64,000 bases of DNA from Nocardia amikacinitolerans NBRC 108937 (GCF_001612615.1 NZ_BDAU01000041.1:28730-92729), one strand, 5' to 3'; positions 43,708-52,578 are shown, counted from the stretch's first letter. Numbers and translations are program-made. Notes: generated by a model not told the origin, from the sequence alone.

Positions 43708-44364
43708 CTACCCCGACCGAGCGACGCGGAACCCGACGTCATCGATCCGAAACGTCGGATGGCTCCGCCGCCGCACCGACGCACGGCAGCTCCAGTGCTG
43801 ATCGGACCACCCACCCCCGCGCAACACCCGGTACTCCCCATAAACCTCGGCGTCGTACACGTCCCAGCACCAATCCCAGGTGTTGCCGAGCATGTCGTAC
43901 AAACCCCAGGCATTGGGCGATTTCCGTCCGACCTCGTGCGCTCGACCGTCGGAATTCTCGCGATACCAAGCGATCTCGTCGAGCGCACCATAGCGCGGAC
44001 CGGAAGTGCCCGCGCGGCAGGCGTATTCCCATTCCGCCTCGGTCGGCAAGCGAAAACCGTCCGCCGACACATCCCATTCCACGGCCGAACCGTCCATCCG
44101 ATAGGCGGACGCGAGCCCCGAACGTTCCGATAGCGCGTTGCAGAAGCCGATCGCGTCGAACCACGAAACGCCTTCCACCGGAAGCCGATCCCCCTCGGCC
44201 GAACTCGGCCGCAGCCCAGTGACCGCGAAGTATTGCTCCTGCGTCACCGCGACCGCGCCGATCCGAAAGGCCGCGAGATCCACCGCCCAACTGCGCTCGG
44301 TGCGCCGATCGGACAGCGTCACCCGTCCCGCCGGGACAGTGATCAGCTCGATTTCCGCGCTCAT
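43708..44364 (-). CDS. SUMF1/formylglycine-enzyme-fold protein lacking the paired active-site cysteines
   Basis: 218 residues from ATG 44364. The fold signature is clear: VPAGRVTLSDRR, LPVEGVSWFDAIGFCNALSE, FRLPTEAEWEYACRAG, YDMLGNTWDWCWDVY, RVLRGGGWSDQ and a final DDVGFRVAR. A true formylglycine-generating enzyme has a Cys pair in the SYCNRY region; here the equivalent HWSCRASVRRRSH keeps only one. Sulfatase activation is therefore unlikely. Many such proteins in kinase operons act as binding or regulatory domains. Operon with the downstream Ser/Thr kinase. Confidence 0.85.
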   Translation of the reverse strand: MSAEIELITVPAGRVTLSDRRTERSWAVDLAAFRIGAVAVTQEQYFAVTGLRPSSAEGDRLPVEGVSWFDAIGFCNALSERSGLASAYRMDGSAVEWDVSADGFRLPTEAEWEYACRAGTSGPRYGALDEIAWYRENSDGRAHEVGRKSPNAWGLYDMLGNTWDWCWDVYDAEVYGEYRVLRGGGWSDQHWSCRASVRRRSHPTFRIDDVGFRVARSG

Positions 44365-44522
44365 GATCAAGCGATCGTAGTGGTAGTCGGTCGGCAGCCG
44401 AGCAGGCGACGAGTACGCCCCTGCCCCAAGCGGATTCGCCGTCAGCACCGCCGCAGTCCAAGCCAGGGCGGACACCCCCGCAGCCGGGCGGACGCGTCCA
44501 CCACCCGCCCGGCACCGCAAGC

Positions 44523-44918
44523 TCAGCCCCGCACCGCCACCGCGTCCACCTCAAAAAGCATCCCCGGCAACGCCAACGCCGCGACTCCGAGCAACGTCTG
44601 CGTCGGCGGCCGCTCGCCCCAGAGCTCGCCGATCTTCTTGCCGAGCACCGCGAGCTTGTCGAGGTCGTGGTCGACGACGAACGTGCGCAGCTGCGCGACG
44701 TCGGCGTAGTCCAGCCCCGCCGAGCGCAGGGCGATGCCGAGGTTGGCGAAGGCCCGGTCCACTTGGCCCGCGAAATCCTCGGTGGTGGTGTGCCCTTCGG
44801 CGTCCGAGTCGTACTGCCCGGCGATGAGCACCAACTCGCCGGACACCCGCGCGACGTGGCTGTAGCCGAACCCGGTCGGGTCGTGCAGTTCGGCGGGATT
44901 GCTGATCTCGATGGTCAT
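44523..44918 (-). CDS. RidA/YjgF family protein
   Basis: 131 residues. RidA fold: VSGELVLIAGQYDSDAEG, QVDRAFANLGIALRSAGLDY, LLGVAALALPGMLFEVDAVA. The Arg that binds the imine substrate's carboxylate in active RidA (normally in a VARL-type strand) is replaced by Ala here, so it may belong to an Rid subgroup without deaminase activity. Stand-alone gene; no obvious pathway partner adjacent. Confidence 0.9.
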   Translation of the reverse strand: MTIEISNPAELHDPTGFGYSHVARVSGELVLIAGQYDSDAEGHTTTEDFAGQVDRAFANLGIALRSAGLDYADVAQLRTFVVDHDLDKLAVLGKKIGELWGERPPTQTLLGVAALALPGMLFEVDAVAVRG

Positions 44919-45039
44919 CGGACTTTCTCCTTCAATCTCTGATCGGGCCGCACCCAGACGACGACGCAGCGACGCCAGGTGTGACAAACGAAAGCGGCGC
45001 GGCGATTTCGATCGCCGCGCCACCTACATCAGGTCGTGC

Positions 45040-45582
45040 TCAGAGCACCCACTTGAGGATCAGCGTGAAGATGCCGGTGACCACGGCGAGCACCACCGCG
45101 CCCGCGCCCCACACGAAACCATTGCGCTCCCAAGGCCGTCCGGCGTCCACCGAGAACTTGCCGGACCCGGTGAAGGCCAACGTGGCGGCCACGGCGCCGA
45201 ACAGCAGCGGCATCTCCCAGCCGCCCTGGCCGAACAGACCCGGACCCCAGGTGGCGTTGATCGCGTTGAACATGGTGCCGAGCACGATGGCCGCCGCCAG
45301 CGGCGTGAGCACACCGGCAACCAACATCAGCCCGCCGACGAGCTCGGTGAGACCGGCCAGCGTGCCGAACAGTTTGCCGGGGTTGTACCCCATCTGCTCG
45401 AAACTCGCCTGGGTGGCCGCGAGCCCGTAGCCGGAGAACCAGCCGAACAGTTTCTGCGCGCCGTGCGCGGCGAGCAAGCCACCGAAGACGACCCGCAGAA
45501 TCAGCAGGCCGATGTCGCTCGAGACGCCGTCGAGCGAGCTGGTGGTCTTGATGTCGGGCAGTGCCGTGGACTTCGTGGTCAT
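45040..45582 (-). CDS. DoxX family membrane protein
   Basis: 180 residues with four predicted membrane helices: ILRVVFGGLLAAHGAQKLFGW at the start of the DoxX fold, GLTELVGGLMLVAGVLTPLA, then two more. The family is linked to thiosulfate:quinone and redox or thiol stress complexes, but most actinobacterial members are uncharacterised. A perfect 20-bp palindrome lies 56 bp upstream of the ATG, indicating tight control by a TetR-type repressor not encoded next door. Confidence 0.88.
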   Translation of the reverse strand: MTTKSTALPDIKTTSSLDGVSSDIGLLILRVVFGGLLAAHGAQKLFGWFSGYGLAATQASFEQMGYNPGKLFGTLAGLTELVGGLMLVAGVLTPLAAAIVLGTMFNAINATWGPGLFGQGGWEMPLLFGAVAATLAFTGSGKFSVDAGRPWERNGFVWGAGAVVLAVVTGIFTLILKWVL

Positions 45583-45637
45583 GCTGGTTCCTCATCCCTG
45601 CAACGTGGTGTGGACACGGTCGTCAGTTTCGGTAACT

Positions 45638-45657
45638 AATCGGACCGCGGTCCGATT
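45638..45657. promoter_or_regulatory. Perfect 20-bp palindrome upstream of the DoxX gene
   Basis: AATCGGACCGCGGTCCGATT is fully self-complementary. It stands 56 bp before the DoxX start and 46 bp past the stop of the purine permease gene. A TetR-family operator is the most likely reading. As a hairpin it has no loop, which argues against a terminator. Confidence 0.75.
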
Positions 45658-45702
45658 GTCACACAGTTCGTGCCAACTTCAGTTATCAGAGATCTATTCC
45701 GG

Positions 45703-47064
45703 CTACTCGGCCAAGAAGAAGAAATATCCGGCGAAGACCACCAGCAGCGCCCACATGGCGGGATGGATCTCCTTGAACCGGCCGCGTGCGGTCATCACCA
45801 CGGGATAGAAGATCATGCCCATGGCCAGCCCGTTCGCGATCGAGTAGGTCAGCGGCATCATGATGACCGTGATGAACGCGGGCACCGAGTACTCGAGCCG
45901 GGTCCAGTCGATCTCGCCGAGCGCGCGCGCCATCAGAATGCCGACCACGATCAGCGCGGGCGCGGTCACCTCGGGGGATCCCGCGACCACCGCGAAGACC
46001 GGATAGAAGAACATCGCGAGCAGGAACCAGCCCGCGGTTGTCACCGCGGTCAACCCGGTCCGGCCGCCCGCCGAGACACCGGCCGTGGATTCCACATACG
46101 CGGTGGTGGTCGACGTGCCGATGACGGCGCCGGCCGCGGTGCCGACCGAGTCGGCGGCGAACGCGCTCGCGGCGCGCGGCAACTTGCCGTCCATGTCCAG
46201 CAGCCTCGCCTGGTTGGCCACGCCGATGAGCGTGCCGGAGGCGTCGAAGAAGTCGACGAACAACATGGTCAGCACGACGACCGCCATCTGGGCGGTGAAC
46301 GCGTCGGGCAGGTGGATGATGGCCTGGCCGAAGGTCTCGTCCAGCCCGCGCGGCAGGGCGGCGATGCCGTCCGGCAGGTCCACCAGTCCGGTGACGATGC
46401 CGAGCGCCGCGGTGAGCACGATGCCGTAGAGCACCGCGCCGTGCCAGCCCTTGACCAGGAACACCAGGGTCACCAGCAGGCCGAACAGCGCCAGCAGCGT
46501 GGTGCCCGCGGTGAAATCGCCGAGCTTGACGAAGGTCGCCTCGCTGGCGGTGACAATGCCCGCGTTCTTCAGCCCGAGAAACGCGACGAACATGCCGATG
46601 CCGGCGCCCACCGCCAGCTTCAGCTGTAGCGGAATGGCATTGAGGATCTTCTCGCGGACCTTGGTGACGGCCAACACGAAGAAGATGACACCGGACAGGA
46701 AGGTGCCCGACAGCGCGACCTGCCACGGAATGCCCATGCCGAGCACCACCGAGAACGCGAAGAACGCGTTGAGTCCCATGCCCGGCGCCAGCGCGATCGG
46801 GTACCGCGCCCACAGTCCCATCACCAGCGTGCCGAACAGCGCGGCGACGGCGGTGGCGGTGAACACCGCCTGCATCGGAATTCCCTTGTCGCCCAGCGCG
46901 CCTTCGTCACCGAGGATCGAGGGATTCACCGCGAGGATGTAGGACATGGCCAGGAACGTCACCGTGCCCGCCATCACCTCGCGGCGCATGGTCGAGCCGT
47001 GCTCGCTGACGCCGAAGTACGTGTCCAGGCGACCCCGGGTGCGGGTCAGCAGGTCGGTTGCCAT
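45703..47064 (-). CDS. NCS2 (AzgA-type) purine permease
   Basis: 453 residues, about 13 membrane segments. Diagnostic AzgA/PbuG motifs: REVMAGTVTFLAMSYILAVN, ALAPGMGLNAFFAFSVVLG, VDFFDASGTLIGVANQAR and GTSTTTAYVESTAGVSAGGR. It imports adenine, guanine or hypoxanthine with protons. ACTGGAGA precedes the ATG. The 200-bp leader holds no purine riboswitch that I can recognise. Substrate choice among the purines is not resolved. Confidence 0.92.
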   Translation of the reverse strand: MATDLLTRTRGRLDTYFGVSEHGSTMRREVMAGTVTFLAMSYILAVNPSILGDEGALGDKGIPMQAVFTATAVAALFGTLVMGLWARYPIALAPGMGLNAFFAFSVVLGMGIPWQVALSGTFLSGVIFFVLAVTKVREKILNAIPLQLKLAVGAGIGMFVAFLGLKNAGIVTASEATFVKLGDFTAGTTLLALFGLLVTLVFLVKGWHGAVLYGIVLTAALGIVTGLVDLPDGIAALPRGLDETFGQAIIHLPDAFTAQMAVVVLTMLFVDFFDASGTLIGVANQARLLDMDGKLPRAASAFAADSVGTAAGAVIGTSTTTAYVESTAGVSAGGRTGLTAVTTAGWFLLAMFFYPVFAVVAGSPEVTAPALIVVGILMARALGEIDWTRLEYSVPAFITVIMMPLTYSIANGLAMGMIFYPVVMTARGRFKEIHPAMWALLVVFAGYFFFLAE

Positions 47065-47268
47065 GGGTTCTCCAGTTTTGGCGGTCGAACAAGGGGTGCC
47101 CAGGCACGTCAGGCGTACCTCCGGCTTCGCCGCGCCGTGCGCGAGTCTGTTGACGGACTTCGTCCGGCAGCGCACATTAGCGGACGATTCACTGAACAGC
47201 GGTGCCGATCCGAGCTCCGCCGCTCGAGGACACACGTGACACTGCTCACCCCGCCGTCGCGGCCCCGG

Positions 47269-49884
47269 TCAGGCGCTGGGCGCGGCCACCAGACCGAGTT
47301 CGGCGTCCGAGGCGAGCAGGTCGTTGTGCGGGAGCACGCGGACGGTGTACCCGACGGCGCCGGAGACCGGCAGCGGTGTCTCCACCCGGAAGAACTCCAC
47401 CCCGGAATCGGAGCCGACGTGCGTCATCGGCATGGTGGTGACCTCGGAGAGCTCGTCGGTCGGCGAAACGCGACCGATGACGGCCTGCACCACCACATCC
47501 GAAAGGCTCAACCCGCCCAACTCCACGCGCGCGGTGAGCGAGAGCGGCGCACCGATGATCGGCGTGTCCGGCAGTCCGGCGCTGTCCACCTGGATCACCT
47601 TCACCGACGGCCAAGCCGCCGCGACGCGTCCGCGATAGTCCGCGATCGCCCGCGCGCCCGCGAACTCGTCGGCCGCCGCGCGCCGCAGTGCGCTCGCGGC
47701 GGGTGCGTAGTACTCCACGGCGTAATCCCGGACCATGCGGGAGGCCAGCACCTTCGGGCCGAGGGTCTGCAAGGTGTGCCGAACCATCTCGACCCAGCGC
47801 ACCGGCATGTCCGTGTTGTCGCGGTCGTAGAACCGCGGCGCGACGGCGCGTTCGAACAGGTCGTAGAGGGCGGCGGCCTCGAGATCGTCGCGGCGGTGTT
47901 CGTCGGAGACGCCGTCGGCGGTGGGGATCGCCCAGCCGTTCTCGCCGTCGCACATCTCGTCCCACCAGCCGTCCCGGATGGAGAGATTGAGCCCGCCGTT
48001 GAGCGCTGACTTCATGCCCGAGGTGCCGCACGCCTCCAGCGGGCGCAGCGGATTGTTCAGCCACACGTCGCAGCCCCAGTAGAGATAGCGGGCCATCGAC
48101 ATGTCGTAGTCGGGCAGGAAGACGATGCGGTGGCGCACCTCGGGGTCGTCGGCGAACCGGACGACCTGCTGGATCAGCGACTTGCCCCCGTCGTCTGCGG
48201 GGTGGCTCTTGCCCGCGACGACCAACTGCATCGGACGCTCGGGATGCAGCAGCAGGGCGCGCAGCCGTTGCGGATCGCGCAGCATCAGGGTGAGGCGCTT
48301 GTAGGTGGGGACGCGGCGCGCGAAGCCGACGGTCAGCACGGTGGGATCGAAGACCTGGTCGATCCAACCCAGTTCGGCCGGGGCGGCGCCGCGCTCCAGC
48401 CACGACGCGCGCAGCCTGCGGCGGACCTCGTCGACCAGTGTGGCGCGCAGCGTGTTGCGGGTGGACCAGAGTTCGCCGAGATCCACATCGCGCAGCCGTT
48501 CCCAGCCGCGCGCCTCCTGGACCAGCTCCGCGCCGATGTGCTCGCGCGCCTTGTCGATCCACTCGCGCGCGGCCCAGGTCGGCGCGTGCACCCCGTTGGT
48601 GACCGAGCCGATCGGCACCTCCGCCGGATCGAAGCCAGGCCACAGCGGCGCGAACATGCCCCTGCTGACCTCGCCGTGCAGCTGGGAAACGCCGTTGGCG
48701 CGCTGGGCCAGCCGCAGACCCATGTGCGCCATGTTGAACACCGACGGATCGGACTCGCGGCCCAGCGCAAGGATGCGGTCCACGGAAAGCCCTGGCAGCA
48801 TGGCCGATTCGGTCTCGCCGTGGCCGCCGCCGAAGTAGCGGCGCACCATCGGCATCGGGAAGCGGTCGATGCCCGCGGGCACCGGGGTGTGCGTGGTGAA
48901 CACCGTCCCGGCCCGCACCGCGGCCAGCGCGGTGTCGAAATCCAGTCCGCCCGCGACGTATTCGCGGATGCGTTCGACGCCGAGGAAGCCCGCGTGGCCT
49001 TCGTTCATGTGGAACACGTCGGGGTCGGGCAGGCCGGCGGCGCGGGTGTAGGCGCGTACCGCGCGTACGCCGCCGATACCAGCGAGGATCTCCTGCTTGA
49101 TGCGGTGGTCCTGGTCGCCGCCGTACAGCCGGTCGGTGACCGCGCGCAGTTCCGGATCGTTCTCGGCGATGTCGGAATCCAACAGCAGCAACGGAATCCG
49201 CCCGACCTGCGCGATCCACACCCGCGCCCGCAGCACCCTACCGTCGGGCATCGCCACGTGGATGAGCACCGGCGAGCCGGATTCCCGAGGCCCGGCGCCG
49301 TCGTGCGAGCTACCGTCCCGGTCGCTGGTGAGCAGGCGCAACGGCAGGCCCTGTGGGTCGAGCCTCGGGTAGTGCTCGATCTGCCAGCCGTCCGAGGACA
49401 GCGACTGCCGGAAATATCCCGAGCGATACAGCAGGCCGACGCCGATCAGCGGCAGGCCGAGATCCGAAGCCGCCTTGAGGTGATCGCCCGCCAGGATGCC
49501 GAGGCCACCGGAATAGTTGGGCAGCACCTCGGTGACGCCGAACTCCATCGAGAAGTAGGCGATGCCGCGCACGCCGTCCTCGTCGTTCTGGCGCTGGAAC
49601 CAGCCGGGGCGGTCGAGGTAGTCGCGCAGGTCCGCGGCGGCCGCGTCGACCCGGCTCGTGTAGTCCGCGTCGGCGGCCAGTTCGTCGAGCCGGGCGGCGG
49701 GCACCTCCCCGAGCATGCGCACGGGATCACGCCCGACCTCACGCCACAGTTCGGGATCGAGCTCCTCGAAGAGATCCTGCGTCGGCCAATGCCAGGACCA
49801 GCGCAGATTCGTGGAGAGTTCGCCCAGCGCCGCGAGACGCTCGGGCAGATGGGCACGGACGGTGAATCGACGCAATGCCTTCAC
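47269..49884 (-). CDS. glgP: Alpha-glucan phosphorylase
   Basis: 871 residues, GT35 short type (MalP/GlgP of actinobacteria and thermophiles). The N-terminal VKALRRFTVRAHLPERLAAL fold is followed by AYFSMEFGVTEVLPNYSGGLG, FHMNEGHAGFLGVERI, VFTTHTPVPAGIDRFP and the PLP site RPLEACGTSGMKSALNGG. It releases glucose-1-phosphate from glycogen or capsular glucan by phosphorolysis. GTG start, seven bases after TAGGGT, so leaderless. The minisatellite at 49908 begins just 24 bp upstream, so the rest of the promoter lies within repeats. Partner genes glgE and glgB are nearby. Confidence 0.95.
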   Translation of the reverse strand: MKALRRFTVRAHLPERLAALGELSTNLRWSWHWPTQDLFEELDPELWREVGRDPVRMLGEVPAARLDELAADADYTSRVDAAAADLRDYLDRPGWFQRQNDEDGVRGIAYFSMEFGVTEVLPNYSGGLGILAGDHLKAASDLGLPLIGVGLLYRSGYFRQSLSSDGWQIEHYPRLDPQGLPLRLLTSDRDGSSHDGAGPRESGSPVLIHVAMPDGRVLRARVWIAQVGRIPLLLLDSDIAENDPELRAVTDRLYGGDQDHRIKQEILAGIGGVRAVRAYTRAAGLPDPDVFHMNEGHAGFLGVERIREYVAGGLDFDTALAAVRAGTVFTTHTPVPAGIDRFPMPMVRRYFGGGHGETESAMLPGLSVDRILALGRESDPSVFNMAHMGLRLAQRANGVSQLHGEVSRGMFAPLWPGFDPAEVPIGSVTNGVHAPTWAAREWIDKAREHIGAELVQEARGWERLRDVDLGELWSTRNTLRATLVDEVRRRLRASWLERGAAPAELGWIDQVFDPTVLTVGFARRVPTYKRLTLMLRDPQRLRALLLHPERPMQLVVAGKSHPADDGGKSLIQQVVRFADDPEVRHRIVFLPDYDMSMARYLYWGCDVWLNNPLRPLEACGTSGMKSALNGGLNLSIRDGWWDEMCDGENGWAIPTADGVSDEHRRDDLEAAALYDLFERAVAPRFYDRDNTDMPVRWVEMVRHTLQTLGPKVLASRMVRDYAVEYYAPAASALRRAAADEFAGARAIADYRGRVAAAWPSVKVIQVDSAGLPDTPIIGAPLSLTARVELGGLSLSDVVVQAVIGRVSPTDELSEVTTMPMTHVGSDSGVEFFRVETPLPVSGAVGYTVRVLPHNDLLASDAELGLVAAPSA

Positions 49885-49891
49885 TCCGGGA

Positions 49892-49897
49892 ACCCTA
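49892..49897 (-). promoter_or_regulatory. -10 element of glgP (leaderless)
   Basis: TAGGGT on the minus strand ends seven bases before the glgP GTG. Any -35 element would fall at about 49915-49920, inside the first unit of the repeat array. Confidence 0.5.
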
Positions 49898-49907
49898 CCG
49901 AACCCCG

Positions 49908-50713
49908 CGCCCCTCGGCCGCCCCGACGCTGAACCCTCGGCCACCCCTGGCGCTAGCCTCTCGATCGCCTCCGGCACTCAGCCCGTCGGCCACCCCCTCG
50001 CCAGCCCCTCGATCGCCCCCGGCACTAAACCCGTCGGCCACCCGGCGCTAGCCACTTCGTCACCTTCGGCATTCGGCCCTGGGTCACCCGGGCGCTGCGC
50101 CCTCGAACGCCTCCCGGCCTGGCCCTCGGTCACTCCGACACTCGGCCCGTCGGCCGCCCGCCGCTGGCCCTCGGTCACTCCGGCACTGGCCCGTCGGTCG
50201 CTTCCAACACTCGCCCCGGGTCGCCCCTGGGGCGCTGCGCCCTCGATTGCCTCCGGTGCTGGCCCCTCGGTCCCTCCGGCGCTCAGCCCGCCGGCCGCCC
50301 CGGCGTTGGCCCTCGGTCACCTCCGGTGCTGGCCCCTGAGTCACTTCCAGCACTCGCCCCGGGGCGCAGCGCCCGATCGCCTCCCGTCCCGGCCCCTCGG
50401 TCACTCCGACACTCGGCCCTGAGACCGCTCCCGGCGATGAGCCCGCGGTCCTGCCAGCACTCGGCCCCTGGGTCACCCGGGCGTACCAGCGCTGAGCCCT
50501 TCGATCACATCCGACCATGAGCCCCTCGGTTCTCAGGGCTGAACTGCCGCCACGTCCAGCGCCTGGCCCGTCGGTCGCTCGCGGCGCCGGCCCCCTCGGC
50601 CACCTTCGACACCGAACCCTCGACACCTCTTACACCGAGCACGTCGGTCGCCCTCCGACGCTCGGCCCGTCGATCGCCTCCGGCGCTACGCCGCTCGACC
50701 ACCTCCAGCCCAG
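49908..50713. repeat. Intergenic minisatellite, about 34 imperfect ~24-bp units
   Basis: The whole interval between the glgP start and the VOC gene stop is a degenerate tandem array. I divide it into about 34 units of mostly 21-26 bp with the pattern GCCCSTCGGTCRCCTCCGGC followed by RCTSR. Many units contain TCGG-N5-CCGA, a small self-complementary core. Unit lengths are not multiples of three and the phase wanders, so it is not coding on either strand. Divergence between units is high, suggesting an old or shuffled array. Confidence 0.85.
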
Positions 50714-50717
50714 TCGT

Positions 50718-51170
50718 TCACCGATCGGCGAACTTCTCCGCGGCGTACTCCGCGCTGAACTGCTCGGCGTACTCCGCGCTCGGCGGGATCTCCATGATCA
50801 TGTCGATCAGGACGCCGTTCGGGTCGGCGACGATGAAGTGGCGCTGGCCGAAGTCCTCGGACCGGATTTCCAGCTCGGCGTTCAGTCCGCCCCGCACGAC
50901 AAGGCGCTCCCACTCCGCGTCGACGTCGTCGACCTCGAAGTTCAGCAGCAGGCCCTGCACCGGCTTGCGGTAGGCCTCCGGCACCGTCGGGTGGGTGTAG
51001 TCGAGCAGCGCGAGTTCGTATTCGGGCTCGTCGGCGCCACCGCGGCGGCGCAGGCTGATGTACCAGTCCGCCTCGAAGGTGATCTCGAAGCCCAGCCACT
51101 CGGTGTAGAAGTCGCGCGATTCCGCGAGCCGGGTGGTGCCGATGACGGGGTAGAAGCTGCCGAGTTTCAT
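50718..51170 (-). CDS. VOC-family (glyoxalase/bleomycin resistance-like) protein
   Basis: 150 residues with two beta-alpha-beta-beta-beta modules: GSFYPVIGTTRLAESRDFY, WLGFEITFEADWYISLRR, LLLNFEVDDVDAEWERL and RHFIVADPNGVLIDMIMEI (final metal-ligand Glu). Members bind a metal and act as dioxygenases, isomerases or drug-binding proteins. GAAAGG precedes the ATG. It is divergent from a TetR gene, with two operator-like sites between, so it is probably inducible. Substrate unknown. Confidence 0.88.
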   Translation of the reverse strand: MKLGSFYPVIGTTRLAESRDFYTEWLGFEITFEADWYISLRRRGGADEPEYELALLDYTHPTVPEAYRKPVQGLLLNFEVDDVDAEWERLVVRGGLNAELEIRSEDFGQRHFIVADPNGVLIDMIMEIPPSAEYAEQFSAEYAAEKFADR

Positions 51171-51183
51171 GTCCGAGCCTTTC

Positions 51184-51232
51184 ACGTACCGATGGTATGT
51201 GAAGTAAGGTAGTTCGCATACCGATGGAATGT
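51184..51232. promoter_or_regulatory. Two TetR-type operator copies around ACCGATGG
   Basis: ACGTACCGATGGTATGT (51184-51200) is a 17-base palindrome with one mismatch. A second copy, CATACCGATGGAATG (51217-51231), lies about 33 bp away. They occupy the divergent space between the VOC and TetR genes, fitting autoregulation plus control of the VOC gene. Confidence 0.65.
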
Positions 51233-51249
51233 CAACGGAGAGGTTTCCG

Positions 51250-51849
51250 ATGCCGAGCACCCTGCGCGCCCAGCAGCGCGAAGAGACCCGCCGGGCGCTG
51301 TTGCGCGCGAGCAGGCGCCTGTTCGCCACGAAAGGCTATGGCGCCGTTGGTCTCTCGGAGATCGTCGCGGCGACGGGCGTCACCAAGGGCGCGCTCTACC
51401 ACAACTTCGCCAGCAAGACCGAGCTGTTCCGCGCCGTGCTGGAGCAGGTGCAGCAGGAGGTCGGCGAGCGGGTCGCCGCGGCCGCCGACCCCGCCTCGGA
51501 CGCTTGGACCCAGCTGGTCTCCGGATGCGAGGCGTTCCTCGCCACCTGCACCGATCCGGAAATCCAGCGCATCATGCTGATCGACGGCCCCGCGGTGCTC
51601 GGCTGGCACGAATGGCGGGCGCTGGACGAAGCCAACTCCGCCCGACATCTCGAGGAGGCTTTGCGCCTGCTCGTCGACACGGGCGTGCTCGCACCGCAGC
51701 CGATAGCCCCGCTCGCCCACCTGCTCTCCGGCGCGATGAACGAGGCCGCGCTGTGGCTGGCCACCGCGTCCGAGCCCGACGCCCTCGACCAGACAACGAC
51801 CGCCCTGCGCGGCCTGCTCGAGGGCCTGCGCGCCGAGCGACCGCACTGA
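51250..51849 (+). CDS. TetR family transcriptional regulator
   Basis: 199 residues from ATG 51250, chosen over 51229 because GGAGAGG lies six bases upstream and the earlier ATG falls in the operator copy. Helix-turn-helix: RRALLRASRRLFATKGYGAV then GLSEIVAATGVTKGALYHNF. The C-terminal domain resembles TetR_C_33-like regulators of transporters. Divergent to the VOC gene and 48 bp upstream of the LysE exporter gene, which it may also control. Confidence 0.9.
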   Translation: MPSTLRAQQREETRRALLRASRRLFATKGYGAVGLSEIVAATGVTKGALYHNFASKTELFRAVLEQVQQEVGERVAAAADPASDAWTQLVSGCEAFLATCTDPEIQRIMLIDGPAVLGWHEWRALDEANSARHLEEALRLLVDTGVLAPQPIAPLAHLLSGAMNEAALWLATASEPDALDQTTTALRGLLEGLRAERPH

Positions 51850-51897
51850 GAATCCAATCCACTGGCCGGTCCGCGCCTGCCGTGCCACCATCGGCTG

Positions 51898-52539
51898 ATG
51901 CCGCACTGGGTCGACGTTCTCCCCGAATTCCTGCTCGCCTGCCTGGCGCTCGCCGCGCTGCCCGGCCCGGCGACGGCCCTGTTCCTGCAACGCTCGGTGC
52001 GCGACGGCCGCCGCGCCGGACTCGCCGCGGTGGCAGGCAACGAGATCGGCGTGTTCGGCTGGACGCTGGCGGGTGGCGCCGGTCTGTCCGTCCTGCTGGT
52101 CGCGAACGCCGTGCTGAACACCGCCGTGCACGCGCTCGGCGCGGCGGTGCTGATCTGGCTCGGCGTGCAGGCCTGGCGCGGCGCGGGCCGTGACGACGCC
52201 GTCGGCTCCACCATGACGACGCTGCTGCCCGCGGGACGCACCCCGGCCGCGGCCTTCCGCGCCGCGTTGCTCTCGATCGCCGCCAACCCCAAGGCCGCGG
52301 TGTTCGGCCTGACGATCCTGCCGCAGTTCCTGCCGAGCAGCGGGCCGGTGCTGCCGACGGTGCTGATCCTCGCCGCCATCCAACTGGTGATCGACACCGC
52401 ATGGTGCGTCGGCGTTGTCCTTGCCGCCGACCGCGCGGGCGGCTTGCTGCGCCGGGCGCGCATCCGGCAGCGGGTGGAGCGCGCACTCGGCGCCGCGCTG
52501 GTGGCGCTCGGCCTCGGCCTGGCCGTCGATGCCCGCTGA
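51898..52539 (+). CDS. LysE/RhtB family amino-acid exporter
   Basis: 213 residues with about six membrane helices. FLLACLALAALPGPATALFL carries the conserved PGP motif of the family, GLAAVAGNEIGVFGWTLAGG follows, then AALLSIAANPKAAVFGLTILP (NPK motif). Exports amino acids or related small molecules by proton exchange. No strong ribosome binding site is visible before the ATG. Probably read with the TetR gene upstream. Confidence 0.88.
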   Translation: MPHWVDVLPEFLLACLALAALPGPATALFLQRSVRDGRRAGLAAVAGNEIGVFGWTLAGGAGLSVLLVANAVLNTAVHALGAAVLIWLGVQAWRGAGRDDAVGSTMTTLLPAGRTPAAAFRAALLSIAANPKAAVFGLTILPQFLPSSGPVLPTVLILAAIQLVIDTAWCVGVVLAADRAGGLLRRARIRQRVERALGAALVALGLGLAVDAR

Positions 52540-52578
52540 AAACGCATCATCGGCACGGCACCGGGTAGGTTGGTCCAC

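Noticed and set aside
47065..47268. Purine riboswitch before the NCS2 permease gene
   Set aside because: No three-way junction or conserved loop sequences could be drawn by eye.
50084..50626. Minus-strand 180-codon frame inside the minisatellite
   Set aside because: Unit lengths are not multiples of three, so the peptide loses periodicity; no start signal.
49908..50713. CRISPR array
   Set aside because: Units are degenerate, contiguous and variable in length; there are no invariant repeats separated by unique spacers and no cas genes.
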